Below, piece by piece: positions 8,775 to 17,841 of a DNA stretch of 64,000 nucleotides. Within the stretch, counting starts at the first letter, position 1, and every line of letters begins with the position of its first letter. A model generated the notes under the pieces. That model did no database searches. It was given only the letters and a program-made list of their open reading frames with translations, and was not told the origin of the DNA. Position numbers and translations under genes: made by a program. The DNA lies in NCBI GenBank assembly GCA_965601665.1, contig OZ271833.1:1612001-1676000 (forward strand), given 5' to 3'. The DNA is from JANQNX01 sp965601665. Lineage in GTDB: Bacteria > Pseudomonadota > Gammaproteobacteria > Eutrophobiales > Eutrophobiaceae.

Positions 8775-9507
8775 GTCTTGATAGTAAAGTCGTTTTTTTC
8801 TATATCGAATCCCTGCTCGTTTATATCAGTCCTATTATAAATATAGTTCAAACCGATAAACATGTACTCGAAACAGGTTGTTTTCACGAATTCCTCAGCG
8901 CTCCGGATACTTTGTTATAATTTAAAGATTAGTGTGAAACACAAATCCGAATAACGCATTGTCTGCTCGAAGAACATAAACAGAGAGCATGATAGAGTGA
9001 TGAATTAGTACCATGCTTTAGGCCGACATGGATGCTGTTTTTGTTAACGGTGTGTTCCATTATGACCGTAACATCGGACGTAATCGAAACCGCTGCTATC
9101 AGTAAATACAAAACCTGCTTTTTTCCTGGGTGGGCAGGCGTAGCTTCGGGCACGGTGACAGAAGATCCGGTGAAAAGAAAGGCAACAATCCCGAAAAAGA
9201 TCGCCAGGTTAATGGAAAAAATTGCCTGTGTAGCCTGTTCAGCAGGAACACATTGGAACTGCAACTAACTGCAGCATGGACTTCATATGCTATGCGTAGT
9301 GGATATAAAAGCCAGCCAGCAATTGCAAAAACAAAAATCTGATTTCACGCGCTTACGCAAGTATACGCGCGTGCTGTATTTTGCAAAGTGTTATACATAA
9401 CAATTACTTACCTGAACATCACTATATTGTCACTTTTGCTTCATTCAAATGTAACAAAATAATCACACCCTAGCCGTGTAACTTTCAGCTTACATAAATA
9501 TAGTGAC
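8775..9507. other. 733-base intergenic region without a convincing gene
   Basis: It separates the divergent Na/Pi and ExbB-like genes and should hold both promoters. Short open frames exist on both strands (8929-9264 minus, 9032-9268 plus), but neither has a good start, a ribosome binding site or a recognisable domain. A 7-bp inverted repeat CACGCGC/GCGCGTG with a 14-base loop lies at 9346-9373. The last 100 bases are AT-rich, as expected for a promoter. Confidence 0.6.
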
Positions 9508-11316
9508 ATGGCAGTTAAACTCAGGTGTGATTCTTTCAGTAATGTCTTTTTAAGCCCGCAAAGACTTCTGATTCAATATTTTTTCATTTTCCTGCTCTGT
9601 ATTTTGTATTCACAAAATACGCTTGCCTGGTGGAATGAAAACTGGCGCTATCGCAAACCGATAGATATTGCTATTCCAACTGAATTACGCGACAGCGCAC
9701 CCCTGCAAACGATTCCTGTTCGATTACATACTGCTAACTTCCCCTACTTTTATAACATTGCCGAAGGCGGCGCCGATATCCGCCTGGTCGGGCAAGATGA
9801 CCTGACGCCGCTGCCCTTTCACATTGAAACACTGGATATTGTTTCAGGTATCGGTTTGCTATGGGTTCAGTTGCCCGAGAACCTGGGTAATGGTGAAAAG
9901 TACAGGATTTGGATCTATTACGATAACCCAAACGCGGTAACCAACGCAGACAGCACCGCGACATTCGACCCGGCTATAGTCGCTGCATATCACTTTTCGG
10001 AAAAAATCAGTATGCCGAGAGACAGTACAGCATACGCACACCATGTCCTGTCCTACTCCGCCAGAAACGCGGTTGAAGGCTACCACGATAACGGACTTGG
10101 CCTGGTTGCGGATTCAACTATGAAATTACCGGAATCGCCAGCGTTCACGATGTTACCGGAAAAAGGCATAAGTATTGAAAGCTGGGTCAAATTTGAAGAA
10201 GACGGTGCATTCGTTGTTTATGGCAATAGTAACGAACGCTGGCAGTTGGACATTATTGAGAAAACGCCAACCATATCCATCATCAGTGGAGACAACAGCA
10301 CCCTGTTCCAGGCTACAAAAAACCTCATCCCCGGTCACTGGCATCATGTAGGATTTAGTTGGAAGGACACCTTGACCATGCTGATCGATGGCGAGGTTGT
10401 GTTAACTGAGTCAATCAGCTTGCCGCAAATTCAGGGGAGCTATGCACTGGGCGCAAGTGCTGATACCACGACCATGACTGGCGTCGTTGATGAATTACGC
10501 ATATTCAGCCAGGCAAGGCACGATAACTGGTTTAACTTCAGCCATGCTATACAGGATTCAAGCAGCATCCTTTATGAATACCTGCCCGATCAGCAGCAGG
10601 AGTCTGCGCCCGGATCGGAAATACTGGCTTCACTTTGGCCACTGCTGAATAACATCGGCCTCGCTGGCTGGCTGGTCATTATCATTCTTGGTGTACTGGG
10701 ACTAGCCGCCGCGGATGTCATGTTGACCAAACTGTACTTTCTCTCGCGCATGCAAAAAGCCAATGATACCTTTCGCAGCGATTGTAAAGATAACCATCAT
10801 GGTGACTTGATAGAAGCCATCGAACATGACGGTTTTAATCACTCACACTCACCCTATTGGCGAATTCTTGATTCTGCAAAACAAGCGGCAAAGCTAACAC
10901 CTAGAGATCAAGGACAGGACACAGGCTTATATGTTGAAGCTATTCGTTCAAGCCTTGATGAAGCATTGCTAGAAGAAACCAATCGATTAAATTCTCACAT
11001 GGTCTGGATCAATATAGCCGTTAGTGGTGGTCCGTTTCTGGGATTACTGGGAACAGTTATCGGCGTCATGATTACCTTCGCCACGATTGCCCAATCCGGC
11101 GATGTAAATGTGAATACGATTGCACCGGGGGTAGCGGCTGCTTTAACAACAACCGTGCTGGGACTGATCGTCGCCATACCCGCCCTGTTTGGTTATAACT
11201 TTCTGGCAGGAAAACTGGGGCGTGTCATTGCAGAACTGGAAACGTTTGCAGACAAACTGGCGGTACTAATTGCACTGAAATCGACCGATAACACGCAAGC
11301 AGTGAATAATGCGTAA
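9508..11316 (+). CDS. ExbB/TolQ/MotA-type proton channel fused to DUF2341 and LamG-like periplasmic domains
   Basis: A 602-residue inner-membrane protein. A signal-like hydrophobic segment (about 20-40) is followed by a large periplasmic part: DUF2341 (about 42-150, with WRYRKPIDI and a GEKYRIWIYYDNP motif), then a concanavalin/LamG-like fold (about 165-350, with GISIESWVKF and WHHVGFSW). A membrane helix at about 386-408 leads to the ExbB/TolQ core (about 410-590) with two helices, including GPFLGLLGTVIGVM and a threonine-rich TTTVLGLIVAIPA. The channel should use proton-motive force together with the ExbD-like and TonB-like proteins just downstream. The DUF2341-ExbB combination is known; the periplasmic lectin-like part may contact cell wall or a ligand, which is inference. 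Confidence 0.88.
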   Translation: MAVKLRCDSFSNVFLSPQRLLIQYFFIFLLCILYSQNTLAWWNENWRYRKPIDIAIPTELRDSAPLQTIPVRLHTANFPYFYNIAEGGADIRLVGQDDLTPLPFHIETLDIVSGIGLLWVQLPENLGNGEKYRIWIYYDNPNAVTNADSTATFDPAIVAAYHFSEKISMPRDSTAYAHHVLSYSARNAVEGYHDNGLGLVADSTMKLPESPAFTMLPEKGISIESWVKFEEDGAFVVYGNSNERWQLDIIEKTPTISIISGDNSTLFQATKNLIPGHWHHVGFSWKDTLTMLIDGEVVLTESISLPQIQGSYALGASADTTTMTGVVDELRIFSQARHDNWFNFSHAIQDSSSILYEYLPDQQQESAPGSEILASLWPLLNNIGLAGWLVIIILGVLGLAAADVMLTKLYFLSRMQKANDTFRSDCKDNHHGDLIEAIEHDGFNHSHSPYWRILDSAKQAAKLTPRDQGQDTGLYVEAIRSSLDEALLEETNRLNSHMVWINIAVSGGPFLGLLGTVIGVMITFATIAQSGDVNVNTIAPGVAAALTTTVLGLIVAIPALFGYNFLAGKLGRVIAELETFADKLAVLIALKSTDNTQAVNNA

Positions 11317-11713
11317 ACGAAAGAAACCCGAACTATATACTGATCTTAATGTTACACCGCTGATGGATCTGGCCTGGACACTACTGGTGGTGTTTATCAT
11401 TATGGCGACAGCAACTGTACAGGGAATCAGCGTTGATTTACCCAAGGCCAGTGCTGCCCCCTCACTGGCCCAGCCTCGCACAAAAGCAATTACCATCGTC
11501 AATGACGGTAGAATCTTTCTGGATACCACGCGAGTGACACTGGTCGAGCTCGAATCAAGATTACAACAATACCGTGCAACCGATCCTGATCTGCCAGTTG
11601 TTGTTAAGGGCGACAAGGATGTGCGTTACGCATTAATTATTGATGTACTCGATATCGTCAAACGACTGGGCATTTCGAATCTTGGTCTGGTGACAGAAAG
11701 GCTGGTCAAATAA
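11309..11713 (+). CDS. ExbD/TolR-family biopolymer transport protein
   Basis: A 134-residue partner of the upstream ExbB-like channel. It has a short cytoplasmic N-terminus, one membrane helix (about 18-40) starting at LNVTPLMDLAWTLLVVF, and a periplasmic domain ending in the ExbD-like LGISNLGLVTER pattern. The essential membrane aspartate of the family is present in PLMDLAW. The start overlaps the end of the ExbB-like gene by eight bases and the stop overlaps the start of the TonB-like gene, so the three are likely co-translated. Confidence 0.92.
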   Translation: MRKRKKPELYTDLNVTPLMDLAWTLLVVFIIMATATVQGISVDLPKASAAPSLAQPRTKAITIVNDGRIFLDTTRVTLVELESRLQQYRATDPDLPVVVKGDKDVRYALIIDVLDIVKRLGISNLGLVTERLVK

Positions 11714-12396
11714 TGGCTGTCGCTTATTCTGAAGATCATGCGCATGGCAGCACCATGGAGTTATTTATTCGTGTGCTGATGGTCGTTATTCCCTGCCTGA
11801 TTGCCTTTGTTGTGTACGGGCAAATGAAAAACGCCAAAGAGACAACGGTATTTGAAATACAGGAAATACAGTTACTGGAAGACATCCCGGCACCGGAGCC
11901 CGAACCTGAGCCAGAACCAATTGTTGAAGAGCAGATCGAAGAGATAGAAATCGAGACGCAAGAGATCGAGGAACCCGCCGCAGATGACATGCCCAACAGT
12001 GATGATCCGCTAGGCCTTGATAGCGACGGCGTTGCCGGCTCGGATGCATTTGGACTCGCCGCAAATAAGGGCGGTCGTGCACTCATGCTTGGTACTGAAG
12101 AGGGCGTGGGCTCAATGATGCTTGCACAGTATGCAGGCAAGCTGGAAAAAAGTATCAGCAAGATACTCGAGCAGCACAAGGAGATTCGATATCGCGATTA
12201 TATCATCCGGATCGCTATCTGGATTGACACTGAGGGGCAAATTCAAAGGCTCGAGTTCAAGGGCTCCACCGGTGATATTTCAATTGATGAGGCGCTCGAA
12301 CAAATACTCGACAGCGCCAGCATCAGAATCGAGCCGCCTCCACCAGGACTTCAACAACCGGTGAATCTACGAATTCGTTCATTAGAAATAGGATAA
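11713..12396 (+). CDS. TonB-like energy-transducer protein
   Basis: A 227-residue protein with the layout of TonB: a cytoplasmic N-terminus, one membrane helix (about 17-36), and a proline- and glutamate-rich periplasmic linker (repeated PEPEP, then a Glu-rich stretch). A small C-terminal domain (about 135-225) contains the TonB/TolA-type pattern RIAIWIDTEGQIQRLEF. It completes an ExbB-ExbD-TonB set. No TonB-dependent receptor is next to it, so the client is unknown. The linker is acidic, where that of classical TonB is Pro-Lys rich. Confidence 0.82.
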   Translation: MAVAYSEDHAHGSTMELFIRVLMVVIPCLIAFVVYGQMKNAKETTVFEIQEIQLLEDIPAPEPEPEPEPIVEEQIEEIEIETQEIEEPAADDMPNSDDPLGLDSDGVAGSDAFGLAANKGGRALMLGTEEGVGSMMLAQYAGKLEKSISKILEQHKEIRYRDYIIRIAIWIDTEGQIQRLEFKGSTGDISIDEALEQILDSASIRIEPPPPGLQQPVNLRIRSLEIG

Positions 12397-12414
12397 GTCG
12401 TACAGGTAGTACCC

Positions 12415-15114
12415 ATGCAAACAACAACTGATGTTTTCAACGTTGAGCCATTCTTACAGGATAATCATTATCTCTCATCAGGATTAAGCAAGACTGAGGC
12501 GGACAGTAGATTACGACAATATGGTCATAACCGCCTACCTGAAGTAACACTTCCTGGTCCAATCAGGATTTTTTTCAGGCAATTCCTGAGCCCTTTTATC
12601 TACATTTTACTAATTGCGGCTATCTTATCGTTCCTTTTTCAACAAATGCCAAGTGCTGTGTTTATTTGCGTCGTGCTGGTATTAAATGCATTGATTGGCA
12701 CAGTACAGGAATACTCTGCACAAAAGGCTGCCTCGGCTTTGAAAAAAATGGTTAAGGGTGAAGCACGTGTTATACGCGATGGTGAAGATTGCGTTATCGA
12801 TACCGAATTACTGGTACCCGGTGATTTGATAATGCTTGTTTCCGGGGACAAGGTGCCCGCTGATGTTCGCCTGGCAACCAGCGATGAATTAACGGTGGAT
12901 GAATCCATGTTAACCGGTGAATCGCTTGCCGTGATAAAGGATGCGACAGCAATACTACCTGATAGTACCAGTATTGCAGACAGTATTAATTGTTGCTTTG
13001 CCGGCACCATTGTTACGCGCGGTCGTGGTCATGGCATTGTCACTGCCACAGGTGCCCATACCCAGATTGGGGAAATTGCAGGAAAAGTCATGGAGGAAAA
13101 GCCTTTTGAAGCGCCACTGATGATCCGTATCCGTAAATTCACATACCAGGTTGCCGCAGCCATTATCGCAAGCATCGTTATTTTAATTCTGTTAATGCTA
13201 TTCAACGGCGGTTATACGTTCGAACAAATAATCATGATGGCTATCGGACTTGCGGTATCGACGATACCTGAAGGATTGCCAGCAGCACTGACTGTGGCCC
13301 TGGCGATAGGTATGCAAAGCATGGTTAAACACAACGTTATCATCAGGAAACTGGTCGCTGTTGAAGCACTGGGTTCGTGTACGTTTATCTGTTCTGATAA
13401 GACCGGAACATTAACTGTGAATGAATTGACGATCCGTGAGATAAAACTACCAGATGGCGCCACGTGTACTATTTCCGGTGAGGGCGTGGCGCCAGGTGGA
13501 GAAATCGACGGGGACAGGAAGCATGCTGGACTCAACAAACTCTGCCTTGGCGGTATGCTGGCTAACGAAAGCAGTCTGAATTACGCTGGCAAAGAATGGT
13601 TTGCCGGAGGAGATATCGTTGATGTTGCCTTTCTGGTTTTGGCCAAGAAACTGGGTCTATCAGTATCCAGCATTCGACATAAATACCATGAAATTGATTC
13701 GATACCATATGAATCGGAACGTGCCCTTAGCGCCAGTCTAAACCAATACAACGGCAACAATTTACTTTTTGTTAAAGGTAGTCCGGAAAAAATTCTGGCA
13801 CTATCAACACGAATGCAGTCTGGCGACTGCATTGCACCGATTGAACAGAACATGATTGAAAAGCAGTTTAACGATATGGCTGCGACCGGCCATCGCGTGC
13901 TCGCTATTGCCTGCAAAGAAACAACGGACAACAATGCCGAGTCAGCTCTTGGAGAGCTCGTATTTCTGGGACTTGTTGGCATGATTGATCCACTTCGCCC
14001 CGAAGCCAAACAAGCCATTGACAAGTGCCGCCGAGGCGGAATTGAAGTCGCGATGGTTACAGGTGATCACCCTGCTACGGCACGAGCAATCTCAATGGAC
14101 CTGGGTATCTGTTCCGAGAACGAGCCCGTCGTGACCGGCCAGATGATTCATGAAGCTTACTCACTAGGACAAGATTCGTTAGACAACATAGTTAAACCGG
14201 CAAGGGTTTTCGCCCGTATCGATCCCAGGCAAAAGGAACTCATTGTCGAAAGCTTGATTAGACAAGGACATTACGTAGCCGTAACAGGTGATGGCGTCAA
14301 TGACGCGCCGGCCATGCGTCATGCTCATGCCGGTGTTGCAATGGGTAAGCGCGGTACCGATGTTGCAAAAGAAACGGCCGAACTAATTATCACCGATGAT
14401 AATTTTGCATCCATAGTCAATGGTATCGAACAGGGCCGCATTGTGTATGGAAATATACGAAAGGTAATTTCGTTATTGATTGCCACTGGCTTCTCTGCAC
14501 TTTTACTGTTTTTCTTGTCCGTTATAGGCGGATTCCCTATGCCCCTTGTCGCTGTACAGTTGTTGTGGCTAAACCTGGTTGCGAATGGATTACAGGACGT
14601 TGCTCTGGCATTTGAACCTGGCGAGGGCAACGAACTTTACCGTCCACCGAGAAAACCCGAAGAACCGATTTTTGAAAGACACATTGTGCAACACGTATTA
14701 ATCATTGGCGGGGTCATGGGTGTACTTGCATTTGCCGTGTTTGCTTATCTCATCAATATCGGCACTGAGATTGAACATGCACGCAACCTGACACTAATGC
14801 AAATGGTGTTGTTTGGGAATATTCATGCCTATTGTGCGCGTTCGGAAGTACATTCAGTTTTTTCAATACGTTTTTTTTCCAACCCATTCCTGATGTTTGC
14901 TATCCCGCTAGCACAGATTGTTCATGTCGGCGCCATGTATATCCCGGGTATAAGTAGCGTGCTGGAATTACAACCAATAACGCTTCAGGAATGGTCTGCG
15001 CTTGCCATGATTTCATTATTGTTATTACTGGCCGAAGAGTGTCACAAATTCTACTTGCGAAGAGGCATGGGAATTAAAACACCTTTTCCCGAAGAGGCCT
15101 ACGCGAGCGCATGA
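12415..15114 (+). CDS. P2-type cation-transporting ATPase
   Basis: An 899-residue P-type ATPase of the Ca2+/Na+ pump branch. Key motifs: an N-terminal cation-ATPase domain, TGES (167-170), PEGLP in TM4 (Glu286), the phosphorylation site CSDKTGTLT with Asp328, the TGDHP segment, GDGVNDAPA, and six C-terminal membrane helices. Compared with SERCA, the TM4 glutamate and the TM6 Asn (Asn720) are kept. The positions of SERCA Asn768 and Glu771 are Gly692 and Ala695, Thr799 is Ala723 and Asp800 is Asn724. Ca2+ transport is therefore not assured and the substrate is left open. It starts 18 bases after the TonB-like gene and may be co-transcribed. Confidence 0.9.
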   Translation: MQTTTDVFNVEPFLQDNHYLSSGLSKTEADSRLRQYGHNRLPEVTLPGPIRIFFRQFLSPFIYILLIAAILSFLFQQMPSAVFICVVLVLNALIGTVQEYSAQKAASALKKMVKGEARVIRDGEDCVIDTELLVPGDLIMLVSGDKVPADVRLATSDELTVDESMLTGESLAVIKDATAILPDSTSIADSINCCFAGTIVTRGRGHGIVTATGAHTQIGEIAGKVMEEKPFEAPLMIRIRKFTYQVAAAIIASIVILILLMLFNGGYTFEQIIMMAIGLAVSTIPEGLPAALTVALAIGMQSMVKHNVIIRKLVAVEALGSCTFICSDKTGTLTVNELTIREIKLPDGATCTISGEGVAPGGEIDGDRKHAGLNKLCLGGMLANESSLNYAGKEWFAGGDIVDVAFLVLAKKLGLSVSSIRHKYHEIDSIPYESERALSASLNQYNGNNLLFVKGSPEKILALSTRMQSGDCIAPIEQNMIEKQFNDMAATGHRVLAIACKETTDNNAESALGELVFLGLVGMIDPLRPEAKQAIDKCRRGGIEVAMVTGDHPATARAISMDLGICSENEPVVTGQMIHEAYSLGQDSLDNIVKPARVFARIDPRQKELIVESLIRQGHYVAVTGDGVNDAPAMRHAHAGVAMGKRGTDVAKETAELIITDDNFASIVNGIEQGRIVYGNIRKVISLLIATGFSALLLFFLSVIGGFPMPLVAVQLLWLNLVANGLQDVALAFEPGEGNELYRPPRKPEEPIFERHIVQHVLIIGGVMGVLAFAVFAYLINIGTEIEHARNLTLMQMVLFGNIHAYCARSEVHSVFSIRFFSNPFLMFAIPLAQIVHVGAMYIPGISSVLELQPITLQEWSALAMISLLLLLAEECHKFYLRRGMGIKTPFPEEAYASA

Positions 15115-15179
15115 ACGTTTTCACGCAATTGAATGTAGCATGATGCTCTAAATCGCATCTGCTTAGTAAGCATATTGAT

Positions 15180-15193
15180 TTGATATAAATCAA
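15180..15193 (+). promoter_or_regulatory. FNR/Anr-type binding site
   Basis: Exact match to the FNR/Anr consensus TTGAT-N4-ATCAA (TTGAT ATAA ATCAA). Its centre is 61 bases before the MaoC-Pta start. A -10-like TAAAAT lies at 15215-15220, which puts the box centre at about -41.5, the position of a class II FNR-activated promoter. Confidence 0.8.
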
Positions 15194-15214
15194 AATCTGT
15201 CTTCTAATTGAGTT

Positions 15215-15220
15215 TAAAAT
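15215..15220 (+). promoter_or_regulatory. Predicted -10 box of the maoC-pta/ackA/fabI operon
   Basis: TAAAAT matches five of six positions of TATAAT and is spaced correctly from the FNR-type box for activation at about -41.5. The predicted transcription start is near 15228, leaving a leader of about 20 bases. Confidence 0.55.
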
Positions 15221-15247
15221 ATTTATTAATGTAGTAATTCGTTGCTT

Positions 15248-16648
15248 ATGTCTGGTTCCAATATTATTACCAATCGCTGTTTTGACGAGATCAAAGTTGG
15301 CGATACCGCAAGTATAAACCGTCGACTCACTCAACAGGACATTAAACTTTTCGCTGTCATGAGTGGCGACGTTAATCCAGCGCACCTGGATGAAGATTAC
15401 GCCAGGGACAGTATGTTTCATGAAGTAATTGCTCATGGTCTCTGGGGCGGTTCGCTGATTTCCACGGTGCTTGGCACCCTATTACCAGGTCCAGGCACAA
15501 TCTACCTGAGTCAGTCCCTGCAATTTAAGCGACCCGTGGTGCTGGGTGATGTATTAACAGTTACCATTACGGTTAAAGACACCAGGCCCGACAATAAAAT
15601 TGTGGTGTTTGACTGTTCCTGCACAAACCAGCAAAACAAAACGGTTATTGAGGGCGAAGCCGAGGTTATTGCTCCAACAGAAAAAATTGAAAGACCCAGG
15701 GTTACGCTACCGAATGTTCGGCTTGCGGAACGGGGTAAACTCCGTGAGATGTTCGATGCGGCCGATCCGCTGGATCCATTACCCACCGCTGTTGTGCATC
15801 CATGCAATGAGCATTCATTACGCGGGGCCATAGAATCTGCAGAAGCACGCCTGATCATGCCTTTTCTTGTTGGGCCTGAGCAAAAAATACTGGCAACCGC
15901 TGAAGAGTTTGAACTAGATATAAGTAATTACCCGATTGTCAATGTTGAACACAGTCATGAAGCCGCCGAAAAAAGTGTCGAAATGGGACGCTCCGGTGAA
16001 ATCAGGGCACTCATGAAAGGCAGCCTGAACACACATGAATTATTAGGGGCTGTTTTACACAAGGAAAAAGGCATACGGTCTGAAAGACGTGTCAGCCATG
16101 TTTTCGCTTTTGATGTTCCGACCTACCCGAGGCCACTGCTGGTAACCGATGCCGCGATCAACATAGCGCCGAACCTGGAACAGATGCGAGATATCGTACA
16201 AAACTCAATTGATCTCGCCCATGCACTGGATATAGAAACGCCAAAGGTAGCGATATTATCGGCTATTGAAACCGTGACACGTGATATTGATTCCACATTG
16301 CTCGCAGCCGCGCTGTGTAAGATGGCCGACCGCGGCCAAATAACCGGCGCTGTTCTCGATGGACCGCTGGCTTTCGACAACGCGGTATCGCCAGCAGCAG
16401 TTGAAGCGAAAGGAATCACGTCGGCTGTAGCCGGACAGGCAGATATACTTGTCGCGCCTGATCTGGAAGCGGCTAATATCCTGGCCAAGCAATTGACTTA
16501 CCTCGCTGATGCCCAGGGAGCAGGGATCGTCATGGGTGCCCGGCTTCCAATCATACTAACCAGTCGTGCTGATTCAGTCATGGAGCGTATGGCCTCCAGT
16601 TCCCTCGCAATCCTCTATGACAATTACAGAAGAAAAACGATGGGGTGA
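15248..16648 (+). CDS. Bifunctional MaoC-type enoyl-CoA hydratase / phosphate acetyl- or butyryltransferase
   Basis: A fusion of two enzymes, about 466 residues. The N-terminal part (about 1-140) is a MaoC hot-dog domain with the (R)-specific hydratase motif, including SGDVNPAHLDEDYA and AHGLWGGS. The C-terminal part (about 165-460) is a phosphotransacetylase domain that exchanges acyl-CoA and acyl phosphate. The next gene is an acetate kinase with a GTGA overlap, so acyl phosphate can be converted to ATP and free acid. I start at ATG 15248; the upstream TTG is unlikely. The same three-gene order (MaoC-Pta, AckA, FabI) occurs in other proteobacteria, and in Sinorhizobium a pta-ackA operon is phosphate-stress regulated. 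Confidence 0.92.
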   Translation: MSGSNIITNRCFDEIKVGDTASINRRLTQQDIKLFAVMSGDVNPAHLDEDYARDSMFHEVIAHGLWGGSLISTVLGTLLPGPGTIYLSQSLQFKRPVVLGDVLTVTITVKDTRPDNKIVVFDCSCTNQQNKTVIEGEAEVIAPTEKIERPRVTLPNVRLAERGKLREMFDAADPLDPLPTAVVHPCNEHSLRGAIESAEARLIMPFLVGPEQKILATAEEFELDISNYPIVNVEHSHEAAEKSVEMGRSGEIRALMKGSLNTHELLGAVLHKEKGIRSERRVSHVFAFDVPTYPRPLLVTDAAINIAPNLEQMRDIVQNSIDLAHALDIETPKVAILSAIETVTRDIDSTLLAAALCKMADRGQITGAVLDGPLAFDNAVSPAAVEAKGITSAVAGQADILVAPDLEAANILAKQLTYLADAQGAGIVMGARLPIILTSRADSVMERMASSSLAILYDNYRRKTMG

Positions 16649-17841
16649 GTTTGCAGATACTTGTTCTTAATAGCGGTTCATCCAGCATCAAGTATGGCCT
16701 CTACCGTGCCAATGAACATTCGCTGCAACGCTATGCACGGGGTGTTATTGATCGCATAGGCCAGCAAGCCAGATTTTATTACCAGTACAAACACAAACAG
16801 GACCAGGTCGATTTACCTACGGCAACCGATCACATCAGCGCCCTGCAGTATTTACTCGAACGTTTGCAGGACCAGATCAGTACAGATACTCAACTGCTGG
16901 TAGGTCACCGTGTTGTGCACGGGGGTACGGCCTTCTCAACGCCGGTTCACATCAACGACAAGGTACTGCAGCAATTAAAAAGCTTTTCTTCACTGGCCCC
17001 ACTACATCAACCCTATAACCTGATGGCCATTGAAGCATTGATGCAAATCGATCAGCATCTTTGCCAGGTCGCCTGTTTCGATACTGCGTTTCATGCCCGG
17101 CATCAAAAACCTGTCGACCAGTTCGGAATTCCGCGGCGCTATTACGACCAGGGTATACGCCGTTACGGTTTTCATGGTTTATCTTATGAATCAATTATCC
17201 AGTCGTTACAGGCGCATGATCCGGAACTTGCTGCCGGAAGCGTCATTGCAGCACATCTCGGTAATGGCGCCAGTCTTTGCGCGATCAGAAATGGTGTAAG
17301 TGTGGACAGCACAACGGGATTCAGTACGCTGGATGGACTCATGATGGGCACACGCAGCGGCACCATCGATGCGGGCGTCTTGTTCTACCTGCTACAGGAA
17401 CAACAGATGTCAGTCGAAGCGTTGACCGACCTGCTCTACAATAAATCCGGTCTACTGGGTGTATCCGGCATCAGCAATGATATGCGTGACCTGCTTGCCA
17501 GCGACAAGTCAGCAGCCAAAGAGGCAATTGAACTCTATGTGCACCGGATAATACTTGGCATCGGCAGCATGGCTGCCAGTCTTGGGGGTGTGGACGGTCT
17601 TATCTTCAGTGGTGGTATTGGAGAACATGCTGCTGCAATCAGACAACAAGTGTGTGACAAACTGCACTGGTTACAATTGCAACTGGATATAGATGCTAAT
17701 GTAGCGAACAACACCTGTGTTTCTCTTCCAACAAGTAAGCTGAAAGTGTATGTCATTCCCACTAATGAAGAATTAATGATTGCAAGACACACGTTAAACC
17801 TGGTCAATGCGGGAGACAATGAGGAAAAAGTCAATGCATAA
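16645..17841 (+). CDS. ackA: Acetate kinase (acetate/propionate family)
   Basis: Converts acetyl (or propionyl/butyryl) phosphate and ADP to the acid and ATP. The 398-residue protein has the family pattern: LVLNSGSSSIKY at the start, the GHRVVHGG motif, the catalytic CFDTAFH segment with downstream RRYGFHGLSY, the HLGNGASLCA nucleotide-binding loop, and GGIGEHAA near the C-terminus. The GTG start overlaps the stop of the upstream gene by four bases, consistent with coupled translation and substrate hand-over. The FabI gene starts inside its last codons. Confidence 0.96.
   Translation: MSLQILVLNSGSSSIKYGLYRANEHSLQRYARGVIDRIGQQARFYYQYKHKQDQVDLPTATDHISALQYLLERLQDQISTDTQLLVGHRVVHGGTAFSTPVHINDKVLQQLKSFSSLAPLHQPYNLMAIEALMQIDQHLCQVACFDTAFHARHQKPVDQFGIPRRYYDQGIRRYGFHGLSYESIIQSLQAHDPELAAGSVIAAHLGNGASLCAIRNGVSVDSTTGFSTLDGLMMGTRSGTIDAGVLFYLLQEQQMSVEALTDLLYNKSGLLGVSGISNDMRDLLASDKSAAKEAIELYVHRIILGIGSMAASLGGVDGLIFSGGIGEHAAAIRQQVCDKLHWLQLQLDIDANVANNTCVSLPTSKLKVYVIPTNEELMIARHTLNLVNAGDNEEKVNA

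Noticed and set aside
8929..9264. 111-residue minus-strand frame in the 733-base gap with two hydrophobic stretches
   Set aside because: It begins at a TTG without a ribosome binding site and shows no recognisable domain; the overlapping plus-strand frame at 9032 is equally unsupported.
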